A stretch of DNA of 46,416 bases from M55B118 sp964501715 (GTDB lineage Bacteria; Bacillota_I; Bacilli_A; Izemoplasmatales; Izemoplasmataceae). Location of the stretch: assembly GCA_964501715.1 (NCBI GenBank), contig CAZCTR010000010.1, positions 1 through 46,416 of the forward strand, read 5' to 3'. Positions 23,880-31,377 of the stretch are shown here, piece after piece. Each line of letters starts with the position of its first letter. The stretch's first letter is position 1. The notes beneath the pieces were generated by a model. It was not told the origin of the DNA. It did no database searches and saw nothing but the letters and a program-made list of their open reading frames with translations. Made by a program: the position numbers and the translations under genes.

Positions 23880-24855
23880 TCTCCTGTTCAGAATCGATGA
23901 ACAAGGCCTCATTGAACACGTCTATTTCTTGAACTGTCACGAGGAAGACCTCTCAACACCGCACTCCATCTATTCCATACTGGACCATTCCTCAAGCGAT
24001 GCCTTACAGAACGCACTATCCAAAAGAGAGGAAACCGTCCTTTATGACCTCAAAATGAATGACACCCTCTTCTTCGCGATCATCCTCCCCATCGGTAACC
24101 AATACCTTTTCTTCGCCACCGACATGACACCTCACCAGGAAATCATCATGCTATTCAAAAACATCCTTAAAAGCCTCGCAGACCATTACGTCGAACCAAG
24201 TGGCCATAAGAACAACGAATCCAGATTCTATTTTGAAAGCATCCAGAAACTGAACAACGACCTCATCAACAAATCCCGGGAAGTCGAACGCTTGAACCGG
24301 AAACTCAACCATGCGAACACCATACTCAACAACAGGCTCATCAAGGACCCCTTGACAGGCCTTACCTCGCGCTATCAATACACAGACGAGATGAATCAAC
24401 TGACCAAAACCTCTCCGGGTCAAAAAGGGCTTTTCTGTTTCATAGACATCGATGACTTCAAAAAAGTCAATGACACCTACGGCCACGCGACCGGGGACGT
24501 CTATCTGAAAACGTTCGCAGAAAGACTAAAAGCCCTCCCTTTCGATCACTCCATCACCATGCGCATCGCCGGCGATGAATTCGGAGTCTTCATTGGAAGA
24601 CTCGACTCTGTCGATGAGTCCTTCAAGAAAGAAGTGTGGGCGGAAATCAAAAGAACCGTGATCAAACCCATCCCCATCAAGGACCGCGAACATCCCGTGT
24701 CCCTATCACTCGGCATGGCCGTTTACAATGAGGATACCGACAACATCCACGCCCTGATCGATTATGCGGACTTCGCGATGTATCAAGCCAAGCAAAAAAA
24801 AGGAAGCAGTTATCATTCCTTCGAGGAATCAAAGTTCGCTCAACACAAACCTTGA
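23869..24855 (+). CDS. Diguanylate cyclase (GGDEF domain, AGDEF variant)
   Basis: Makes cyclic di-GMP from two GTP. 328 residues: an N-terminal PAS-like domain (about 1-90), a coiled coil (about 122-158) and a GGDEF domain (about 158-325) with DPLTGLTSR (160-168), FIDIDDFKKVNDTYGH (191-206) and active-site AGDEF (234-238). An Ala in the first position is tolerated in some active cyclases. No RxxD inhibitory site is seen at the usual place. No TM segment. The ATG at 23869 overlaps the stop of the cobalamin-binding gene; a GTG at 23860 is possible but sits on the ribosome site. Coupling with the upstream gene implies that the B12 protein is its regulator. Confidence 0.93.
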   Translation: MTANLLFRIDEQGLIEHVYFLNCHEEDLSTPHSIYSILDHSSSDALQNALSKREETVLYDLKMNDTLFFAIILPIGNQYLFFATDMTPHQEIIMLFKNILKSLADHYVEPSGHKNNESRFYFESIQKLNNDLINKSREVERLNRKLNHANTILNNRLIKDPLTGLTSRYQYTDEMNQLTKTSPGQKGLFCFIDIDDFKKVNDTYGHATGDVYLKTFAERLKALPFDHSITMRIAGDEFGVFIGRLDSVDESFKKEVWAEIKRTVIKPIPIKDREHPVSLSLGMAVYNEDTDNIHALIDYADFAMYQAKQKKGSSYHSFEESKFAQHKP

Positions 24856-24858
24856 AAA

Positions 24859-24894
24859 AGCTCCATCGCTCGAACAATAGCGATGGAGCTTTTA
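24859..24894. terminator. Terminator after the cyclase gene
   Basis: Perfect 11-bp stem GCTCCATCGCT/AGCGATGGAGC (24860-24870, 24879-24889), 8-nt loop, A run before and TTTT after; can work in both directions. Confidence 0.88.
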
Positions 24895-24961
24895 AATGAG
24901 CCTCATGTGTCAAATCCTACAAGTGTGCAAGCATGGGGATTTGATGCTACAGTCGAAGCCA

Positions 24962-25572
24962 TCAGGTGACCCGTTTCATCTTATAAAAAATGAGCGTCAA
25001 CACCATCGCTCCACAAAGCGCCCCCAGGAAATCGACATATATGTCGGTAAGCTGCATCGCGCGCCCAGGAATCCTCGACTGAAGCGTCTCGTCGAGTATC
25101 GCCACAATGAGGCTGATCATCGCCGTCTCTGTGATGAGGCGGAACCAATCCTTGAAGAAACTCCAAAGGAAATCGTAGACCCATACCGCGAGAAAGAAAT
25201 ACAAGGTGAAATGCGCTGTGGTGCGAAGCGCGCTTTCCAGCGCACCCGTGTCGATGATGCGTCTTATATCCGGCTCCATGACCTCCAGTACGCTGAGCAC
25301 AGTATCGGTGACACTTCCGCTCAATTCTGCGGACTCGCTCCCGGCCTGTGTGCCCAATGTGAAAATGATCAACATCCACATGGCCGCAAGTGCGCNNNNN
25401 NNNNNNNNNNNNNNNNNNNNNNNNNNNNNNNNNNNNNNNNNNNNNNNNNNNNNNNNNNNNNNNNNNNNNNNNNNNNNNNNNNNNNNNNNNNNNNNCCGGC
25501 CTGTGTGCCCAATGTGAAAATGATCAACATCCACATGGCCGCAAGTGCGCCTCTTAGAAAGATGAGAATCAT
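24962..25572 (-). CDS. VanZ-family membrane protein, interrupted by a false gap
   Basis: VanZ-like protein of four TM segments; the family is linked with teicoplanin resistance and envelope functions, and the role here is unknown. As given it contains 100 N plus a 55-bp duplicate. Removing 25396-25550 yields a continuous 151-residue protein starting MILIFLRGALAAMWMLIIF, with the conserved AHFTLYFFLAVWVYDFLW (about 68-85) and the AILDETLQSRIPGRAMQLTDIYVD block (about 106-129) typical of VanZ. Its ATG overlaps the stop of the YwqE phosphatase gene by 4 bp (ATGA), so both are in one operon. Confidence 0.85.
25341..25550. repeat. Exact 55-bp duplication flanking 100 N: spurious scaffold gap
   Basis: Positions 25341-25395 and 25496-25550 are identical over 55 nt and enclose the 100 N (25396-25495). 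This is what two contigs sharing a k-mer-length overlap look like when a scaffolder fails to merge them. Collapsing the copies restores an uninterrupted VanZ reading frame. Confidence 0.93.
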
Positions 25573-26261
25573 TCGATACCGAGTACTTTCCTAGGAACAT
25601 TATCAAAAAGACGAATAGCGGTGTCCCTCCCCATTTTCTTCTGCACAACTTTAAAAGCCTTCTTCATGTCGTGAACACCCCTCTCGTCATGGATGTCGCT
25701 TGCGACCAAGTCGACCATATCTTCTTTCAGAAGGTCACAAGCCATTTTCTGGGAGCGTTTCGATCCCTTCTTGATAAGATGAGCAGCGGACAACTGCAGC
25801 AACCCACCATCCTTGCGCACCCGCTTCCAATCGGAAAGCTTCATATATCGGTAGCGTTCAGGATGGGCGACGACTGTGCGATACCCCTTTATGGAAAGGG
25901 TGTAGGCGATCTCGGCAATATCCGCTTTGCGCATACCGAAATCAATCAGCGCATATGCGCTTCCATTCAACGTATGAGCCTTCCCGACCAGCGTTTCCAT
26001 CTCGTCATATTCATCGATTTCGCTTCCAAGATAAAGTTGCATCTCGATGCCCGCTTTTTCCGCTTCACTCTTGAATGCATCAAAGCGTTCCCGATAAAAC
26101 GCCTTCCCTTCGAAAAAGCCTCTCATCACCGCATAATGCGGGGTAAGACAGACGCCTTTCACCCCTTCTTCGCTAAGGGTTTTCAAGATTTTTAACGCTT
26201 CCTCGACGTTTTGAACCCCGTCGTCCACACCCGGAAGCAAATGCGTGTGCGTGTCAATCAT
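25569..26261 (-). CDS. PHP-type tyrosine-protein phosphatase (CpsB/YwqE)
   Basis: Manganese-dependent PHP phosphatase that dephosphorylates CpsD-type BY-kinases. In 230 residues the metal-binding motifs are in order: THTHLLPGVDDG (4-15), LTPHY (about 39-43), LGSEIDE (about 78-84), VAHPERY (about 130-136) and ASDIHD (about 193-198), closing with NVPRKVLG. It is the functional partner of the kinase gene at the left edge of the window, though 25 kb away. AAGGGAGG lies 7 nt before the ATG. First gene of a two-gene operon with vanZ. Confidence 0.94.
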   Translation of the reverse strand: MIDTHTHLLPGVDDGVQNVEEALKILKTLSEEGVKGVCLTPHYAVMRGFFEGKAFYRERFDAFKSEAEKAGIEMQLYLGSEIDEYDEMETLVGKAHTLNGSAYALIDFGMRKADIAEIAYTLSIKGYRTVVAHPERYRYMKLSDWKRVRKDGGLLQLSAAHLIKKGSKRSQKMACDLLKEDMVDLVASDIHDERGVHDMKKAFKVVQKKMGRDTAIRLFDNVPRKVLGIE

Positions 26262-26322
26262 GTGTTCCCCTCCCTTGAAATCATTGCTGGCATACAGTTA
26301 TCATGCACGGCTCGGTGCACCC

Positions 26323-26351
26323 ATTATAGCACGCATGGAAGAAAAGGTCAT
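26323..26351 (-). promoter_or_regulatory. Promoter of the phosphatase-vanZ operon
   Basis: Minus-strand -35 ATGACC (26351-26346), 17-nt spacer, perfect -10 TATAAT (26328-26323). A short inverted repeat TGCAC/GTGCA follows in the leader (about 26304-26319). Confidence 0.65.
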
Positions 26352-26424
26352 CCCCAGAAGCGTCCATTGAACACCCGCTCATTTGAACGAAATAATGAAT
26401 GTCACCTGGCATTCCCTCATAACA

Positions 26425-27444
26425 TCAGTCATACCCTACAACCGGATGGTCATGATAGATGAGCCAGGCCAATTGGGGATGGTCGATGAAAGGGTTGCGG
26501 TTCCCCTGATGTTCATAAATGACCTCGTTCCTTCGTTTTTCAAAATCGTCCACCGGATCATCGAAATGCCATTGAAGCAGCTCGGCGTGATAGCCCATCT
26601 CGTTCCCTTCCGGGTCATCACTCAAGTTCAGGTCGTCATAACGGGCATCCATATAAAAAAGCATGCGTGCCACATCACCCTTGATGTCATCATGCGGTTC
26701 ATATGAACCGCTCTCGACACTCGAGAACGGCTTGTTGCCACGGTAACTGTTCTCCGCCACATCGGCCGGTGCAATGTGGTGCGCATCCGTTCTGGCATCC
26801 GCGCTTCCGAACTTGGATTGTGGCCAGACATGCTCACGGTTCCAGTTTGGATAGTCCCATTCTCCCTTCACCGAATCCCTGGTGTAGATCAGAATGACAT
26901 GGCCAGGATTTTCAGGATCCTCATCGCTTTCCTCTAACACATGTTTCAGATCATCATAGCTGAGCCGTGTCACTTCTTCGTTCAAAATGGATTCAAGCGC
27001 CGATTGGAGGTCATCGCCATAAAGTCCTTCCGCTTCTTGATAATACCTATCAAGAGGCATAGCCAGGAACATTTCAAACCCGCCGGACAAATAACCACTC
27101 ATGCTGATATCCTCGTTACGTTTGAATACTGCTTCAAAAGCGTAGCTTTCATCTTCTTCAACCGCAAACTGATATTGCATATCTTCACTGACAATGTTTT
27201 TAGCATTCACATCCATCCAATGCCGGAAAGTGAACATAGTGTCCGGATAATCATCAAGTGTCAAAACCGCCCTTAACCCTTCGAGCTCGACCGAATGCTC
27301 GACATTATGCGCTCCCTTGATTGATACGTTGATTTCAACCCCGGAAGGTTCTTTATCTCCTGAAAGTGCGTCCCTTTCCTCACAACCTGCAACAACTCCT
27401 GTCACCAAAAGAAAGAACACACCCAGCATAATCTTTCGAATCAA
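26425..27444 (-). CDS. Endonuclease I family lipoprotein
   Basis: Secreted, lipid-anchored nuclease of the EndA/NucM family, which cuts DNA (and RNA) non-specifically. 339 residues: signal peptide with lipobox VVAGC (Cys21), one InlB-like beta repeat (about 37-110) and the nuclease domain with NWNREHVWPQSKFG, DAHHIAPADVAEN and GDVARMLFYM. The NREHVWP and HH motifs of the beta-beta-alpha metal site are intact. Start is the TTG at 27444, with AAGTGG just upstream; an ATG five codons in lacks a ribosome site. A larger paralogue is the next gene. Confidence 0.9.
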   Translation of the reverse strand: MIRKIMLGVFFLLVTGVVAGCEERDALSGDKEPSGVEINVSIKGAHNVEHSVELEGLRAVLTLDDYPDTMFTFRHWMDVNAKNIVSEDMQYQFAVEEDESYAFEAVFKRNEDISMSGYLSGGFEMFLAMPLDRYYQEAEGLYGDDLQSALESILNEEVTRLSYDDLKHVLEESDEDPENPGHVILIYTRDSVKGEWDYPNWNREHVWPQSKFGSADARTDAHHIAPADVAENSYRGNKPFSSVESGSYEPHDDIKGDVARMLFYMDARYDDLNLSDDPEGNEMGYHAELLQWHFDDPVDDFEKRRNEVIYEHQGNRNPFIDHPQLAWLIYHDHPVVGYD

Positions 27445-27500
27445 ATAACCACTTTATTTCTTCATAACCATATAACTTTATCAATTATACCCTTCAAAGT

Positions 27501-27537
27501 AAAGAAAAAACGTCTTTGAGGCAATGCCTCAAAGACG
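27501..27537 (-). terminator. Terminator after the large endonuclease gene
   Basis: Perfect 12-bp stem CGTCTTTGAGGC/GCCTCAAAGACG (27511-27522, 27526-27537) followed on the minus strand by TTTTTTCTTT. Confidence 0.9.
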
Positions 27538-27542
27538 CTAAA

Positions 27543-29711
27543 TCAGTCAAGTCCCACTTCGGGATGGTCATAATAGACCAGATACGCAAGGTGCGGGTAA
27601 TCGATGAACGGATTACGGTTGTACTGATAATCCTCGATGACATCGTTGCGGTACATCTCGAAATGGCTCACCTCGTCAAACACATGCCATTCAAGCATGA
27701 CCTCAAGGCTTCCCATCTCATGATTGTCCGCATCCGGGTTCTCATCGACCAGGGTCAACTCATCATAGAGGACATCCATGTAGAACATCATCCTTGAAAC
27801 ATCGCCCTTGACATCATCATGGGGCTCATAGGCTGTAGACGTGGTGTCCCAGTCGAAGAACTTGTAGCCCCGCGCGCTGTTCTCGCCTGGGTCCGCAGGC
27901 GCTAGGTGGTGCAGGTCGCTTCCAATGTCGCTTGTGCGCTCACCGGGGAAACGCCGGCTCGGCCATACGTGCTCGCGGTTCCATGTCGAGCCCCCGTCCC
28001 ATTCGCCCGGCACACTTTGGCGCGTGTAGAGCTGGATGACATGGTCGTGGTTGTCGGGGTCGCGGTCGCTTTCTTGCAGAATCTGCCGGGCCTCATCGTA
28101 AGAACGGTAGCTCACCTGACTCTGCATGAGGGACTGGATCTCATCGCGCAACGCCTCCCCGTGAAGCCCCTCGAGGTCGGCGTAGTATCCGTCGTACCTG
28201 TCAAGGTCGAGGCTGGTGAGCTCCGTAAGCGTCATGTCCATGAAATCGATCGGCTCAGGCACATCATAGACGGCGGTGAGCGTCATGTCCGTATCGGTCG
28301 TGGTGTAGGAGAAGGTTTCGTCCTCACTTACAAGCGTGCCGTCCTCATCCTCCCAGCCGATGAACCCGTATTGATTCTCGGGGTCGTTCGCGCTCACAAG
28401 CACTTCAGTCCCCTCGACGACGGGGCGGTCGATGTCCGTTTCGAGCTCGGCGAGATAATAGTTCGATTCAAGGCGCAAAGTGTAGGCGGGCGGGTTGTCA
28501 AAGACCGCGTAGAGAAATGTGTCCTCCTCAAGCGTGAAGGTGTAGGGGTTCTCCTCGCTCAAGGTCTGTCCCTCGCCATCTTCCCATCTCAAGAAGCTGT
28601 AGAGGCCTTCGGGGTCGCTTGCGGTTACGGTAACATCACTGCCGGGCGCAAGACGGGTGTCAGGGTCGGCCTCGAACTCAGCGTCCCAGTAGGGGCTGTC
28701 AAAAGAAACCACGGGATAATCGCTTCCGGGGACGTTATTTTCCCAGGTGAGGTCATCGAGTGTCAGCTGTCCGTTGGTCGGAAGGATTTTCAGTTCAAAC
28801 TCGCCTCTCACATCGAGGTCATCGAGTTCAAAGAACCCGATGGTATTCTCGACTTCCGGCGCAGTGCCCACAAGCTCGCCATTGATATAAAGCTCAAAGC
28901 CGGCAGGGGTTTGGAAGGCATTCTCGTAATAGACGTTGAAATAACTGATGCCTTCTGGAATGATGGCTGTCATGGAGGCGTCGCGTGAAGGGGTGTCCCC
29001 GAGCGTGACCGCATCGGAGACACTGTCGAAACGCTGGTCCGTACGGGTGTCGGTGAAGTGCCATTCAATACCGTTCACACCGATCTGGGTGAAGTCCCTA
29101 TACTGGCTTCCTGTGGAATAGAAATCCTCAAAAGTCTCTGTGTACATGGCCGGTTCGATGCCTGCACTGTCGAACACCGCTTCAAGTGTCGCGTCGTCTG
29201 TGACGGTATATTCCAGTACTTCCTCTTCACTCAGAAACTGGCCGTTCTCGCGCCATTTTAGAAAAACATGGTCGTCCTCATCATAATCCGGTGTGAGGGT
29301 CACCACATCGCCTGATTCGTAAGGTCCTTCCGGGTCCATACTGAAAGTCGGGCCCTGCACGTTCGCATCCACTGTGAGGGTGAACGTGTCTGATGGTGCG
29401 TCTTCGAATACCGCTTCAAGTGTCGCATCGTTTTCGACCGTATAGGTGAAAGACGGCTCTTCGCTCAACACGTCACCACTTTCTTCCCAATGGACGAACG
29501 TCACTTCTTCGTCGTCCCAGGAAGCGGTGATGGTAACTTCGTCCCCAGTTTCATGAGGCCCTTCAGGGTCTTGTGTCAGGGACGCCTCCTCATAATCCGA
29601 GGTGAGCGTCAATGCGTAGGTATCAGGATCGGGTAAATCGACCACTGTCTCACAGCCAATCAAAGTAAGGGCTGCGGCGATTAAAGTGAACAGGGAAAGA
29701 ATTTTTTTCAT
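27543..29711 (-). CDS. Large multidomain endonuclease I lipoprotein with InlB-like repeats
   Basis: 722-residue surface nuclease. Lipobox LIGC near residue 20; two InlB-like beta repeats (about 30-105 and 110-185, each ending in TLEAVF), a jelly-roll-like domain (about 195-330, TETFEDFYSTGSQYRDF), two more repeats (about 335-480, ending LYAVFDN and LTAVYDV), then endonuclease I (about 500-722) with TWNREHVWPSRRF, DLHHLAPADPGEN and GDVSRMMFYMD. The nuclease motifs are intact. The repeats probably project the enzyme from the cell surface or bind polymers. Very acidic. Start placed at the ATG at 29711; a TTG two codons upstream is closer to GGAG. Paralogue of the neighbouring gene, likely from duplication. 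Confidence 0.9.
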   Translation of the reverse strand: MKKILSLFTLIAAALTLIGCETVVDLPDPDTYALTLTSDYEEASLTQDPEGPHETGDEVTITASWDDEEVTFVHWEESGDVLSEEPSFTYTVENDATLEAVFEDAPSDTFTLTVDANVQGPTFSMDPEGPYESGDVVTLTPDYDEDDHVFLKWRENGQFLSEEEVLEYTVTDDATLEAVFDSAGIEPAMYTETFEDFYSTGSQYRDFTQIGVNGIEWHFTDTRTDQRFDSVSDAVTLGDTPSRDASMTAIIPEGISYFNVYYENAFQTPAGFELYINGELVGTAPEVENTIGFFELDDLDVRGEFELKILPTNGQLTLDDLTWENNVPGSDYPVVSFDSPYWDAEFEADPDTRLAPGSDVTVTASDPEGLYSFLRWEDGEGQTLSEENPYTFTLEEDTFLYAVFDNPPAYTLRLESNYYLAELETDIDRPVVEGTEVLVSANDPENQYGFIGWEDEDGTLVSEDETFSYTTTDTDMTLTAVYDVPEPIDFMDMTLTELTSLDLDRYDGYYADLEGLHGEALRDEIQSLMQSQVSYRSYDEARQILQESDRDPDNHDHVIQLYTRQSVPGEWDGGSTWNREHVWPSRRFPGERTSDIGSDLHHLAPADPGENSARGYKFFDWDTTSTAYEPHDDVKGDVSRMMFYMDVLYDELTLVDENPDADNHEMGSLEVMLEWHVFDEVSHFEMYRNDVIEDYQYNRNPFIDYPHLAYLVYYDHPEVGLD

Positions 29712-29736
29712 GTGCAAAACACTCCAATTTTATGGT

Positions 29737-30375
29737 TTATTCGTCTTCTTGGACGGATTCCCGGATGTCAAAAGAGTCCAGCACCGTATCGAGTGTCTGC
29801 ACGATGATATCGGTGATCATGGATTTCGACATGCTGGGGATGTTTTCATTGCTGGTCATTTCTGGCAAGGCAGGGATGTGAATGAATCCCACCTTTGTGT
29901 TCTTGTTGAAAGTCATCACGTGATGCATGGTTCTAAAGAAGAGGTTGTTGCAGACATAGGTACCAGCCGAATTGGAGATCTCGGCTGGCAGGGATTTCTT
30001 TCTGTAGCGTTCTTTGAGCGCCTTGATCGGAAGCGACGTGAAAAGACCGTCAGGACCACCTTTCACAATCGGTGTCCCATCGAGCACATGACCAAGATTG
30101 TCGGGCATCTTTGATTCATTGCAATTGATCGCCACACGTTCAAGTGAAACGCGATTCCGCCCCTTCGCATACCCCAGATGCAAGATGATCTCAGGGTCGT
30201 GTTTCTCAATCAAGGGAAGCAGTGCCTCGAAACAATGGTCGTATGCGACCGGAAGCGTGACGGTCAGCACCTTCATGTCATTCAGGGTTTCGGGTAAATC
30301 GGCCAGGACTGTTTCGGTGGGGTTCATCGAATCCATGCCGAAGGGTTCGAAGGCTGTGATCAGTATCACGCGCAT
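29737..30375 (-). CDS. pcp: Pyroglutamyl peptidase I (C15)
   Basis: Cytoplasmic cysteine peptidase removing N-terminal pyroglutamate from peptides. 212 residues with the full catalytic set: Glu79 in GRNRVSLERVAIN, Cys142 in SNSAGTYVCNN and His166 in GFIHIP, plus the N-terminal ITAFEPFGMDSMNP. The triad positions agree with the family to within two residues. It starts 4 nt after the stop of the upstream serine protease gene, and its ribosome site AAAGGGTG overlaps that stop region, so the two are co-transcribed. Together they suggest peptide scavenging. Confidence 0.95.
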   Translation of the reverse strand: MRVILITAFEPFGMDSMNPTETVLADLPETLNDMKVLTVTLPVAYDHCFEALLPLIEKHDPEIILHLGYAKGRNRVSLERVAINCNESKMPDNLGHVLDGTPIVKGGPDGLFTSLPIKALKERYRKKSLPAEISNSAGTYVCNNLFFRTMHHVMTFNKNTKVGFIHIPALPEMTSNENIPSMSKSMITDIIVQTLDTVLDSFDIRESVQEDE

Positions 30376-30379
30376 GAAA

Positions 30380-31240
30380 TCACCCTTTTAAATACCAATT
30401 TGAGGCGGCTGAGAAAGAGAAATGAATGTAATGGGAATGCCGCATGGTCTCGCCTGTTTCCCCATCAGGCTCTCCGGGGTCTGTTTCCACACCTTCCTCT
30501 TCAAGGAACGCGATAATTTCAGGAAGTGGCACGGCGAGGTTTCTCTCCGGTTCACCGGATACACCCCATGTATTGATGCCCATGAGATAGCCATCGAGAT
30601 CCACAAGCGCTCCTCCACTGTTTCCCGGATAAATGAGCGCGCTGTGATAGATCACCTCGAAATCGACATCATCAGTGTTGACCATGCCGTGGTACTGACC
30701 GAACGTGACAATCGAATTCACCGCGCTCGGATTTCCAACGGCCAACAGCATGTCCTTGCGTTCAAGCGACTCGTAACGGTCCATGTTGATATCAAGCACG
30801 CCGAGGTCGAGGTCTCCGAGCGCAAAACGCAGAAGCGCGAGGTCCCTTTCAGAATCGCTCGCGATCACGGCCGCATCGATCTCCACTTCTTCCATCGATG
30901 GCACGATGGTGACATTGACCTCGTCGAAATCCCTCGGGTCGATCACGTGAAAGTTGGTGAGGGCGTAGTAATGGCTGTCGGTTTTGGCGAACACCACACC
31001 ACTGCCTTGCGATTCACCCCTCGAGCCGGTTCCGGGAATCCAGGAGCCACCACTCCTGTACTCCACATTGACTCCGACATTGGCCCTTCTCATAAGGGTG
31101 CGCGTATCCATCATCTTGTCTTCGAGCGTGGGGGTGTCCGAATCGTTATATGTGCTGATATCATCAATCAGGGCGCAGCCTGACAAGGTGAACACGGCAA
31201 GTAGCAGTATCGCAAGCGTGAGTACACGTTTTACGGTCAT
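30380..31240 (-). CDS. Trypsin-like serine protease lipoprotein (S1/HtrA fold, no PDZ)
   Basis: Extracytoplasmic lipid-anchored protease. 286 residues: signal peptide with lipobox LSGC (Cys22), then a trypsin-fold domain with His98 in TNFHVID, Asp133 in SERDLALLRF and Ser208 in YPGNSGGAL. The catalytic triad is complete. Unlike HtrA/DegP there is no PDZ domain after the protease. The C-terminal 30 residues are low complexity and then HSHYIHFSFSAASNWYL. Start at 31240: GAGGAGG lies 5 nt upstream; the longer open frame is not supported. Operon with pcp. Confidence 0.9.
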   Translation of the reverse strand: MTVKRVLTLAILLLAVFTLSGCALIDDISTYNDSDTPTLEDKMMDTRTLMRRANVGVNVEYRSGGSWIPGTGSRGESQGSGVVFAKTDSHYYALTNFHVIDPRDFDEVNVTIVPSMEEVEIDAAVIASDSERDLALLRFALGDLDLGVLDINMDRYESLERKDMLLAVGNPSAVNSIVTFGQYHGMVNTDDVDFEVIYHSALIYPGNSGGALVDLDGYLMGINTWGVSGEPERNLAVPLPEIIAFLEEEGVETDPGEPDGETGETMRHSHYIHFSFSAASNWYLKG

Positions 31241-31337
31241 AACATCCTCCTCTTTCCTTACCACTATACACATTATACACGATTTTTCAATGATGCGCGT
31301 GAAATTTGCTGAAATCCCTTTCACATCATGGCAATCA

Positions 31338-31346
31338 TGTTATAAT
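31338..31346 (+). promoter_or_regulatory. Extended -10 promoter of the nuclease lipoprotein gene
   Basis: TGTTATAAT (31338-31346), a perfect extended -10, 32 nt before the start codon. No good -35. Confidence 0.7.
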
Positions 31347-31377
31347 GATAAGATATCTAAATTAGGAGCGATTTACT

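Noticed and set aside
27906..28988. 360-codon open frame on the + strand
   Set aside because: Lies antisense to the large endonuclease lipoprotein, whose domains and motifs are clear; the long frame reflects biased codon composition.
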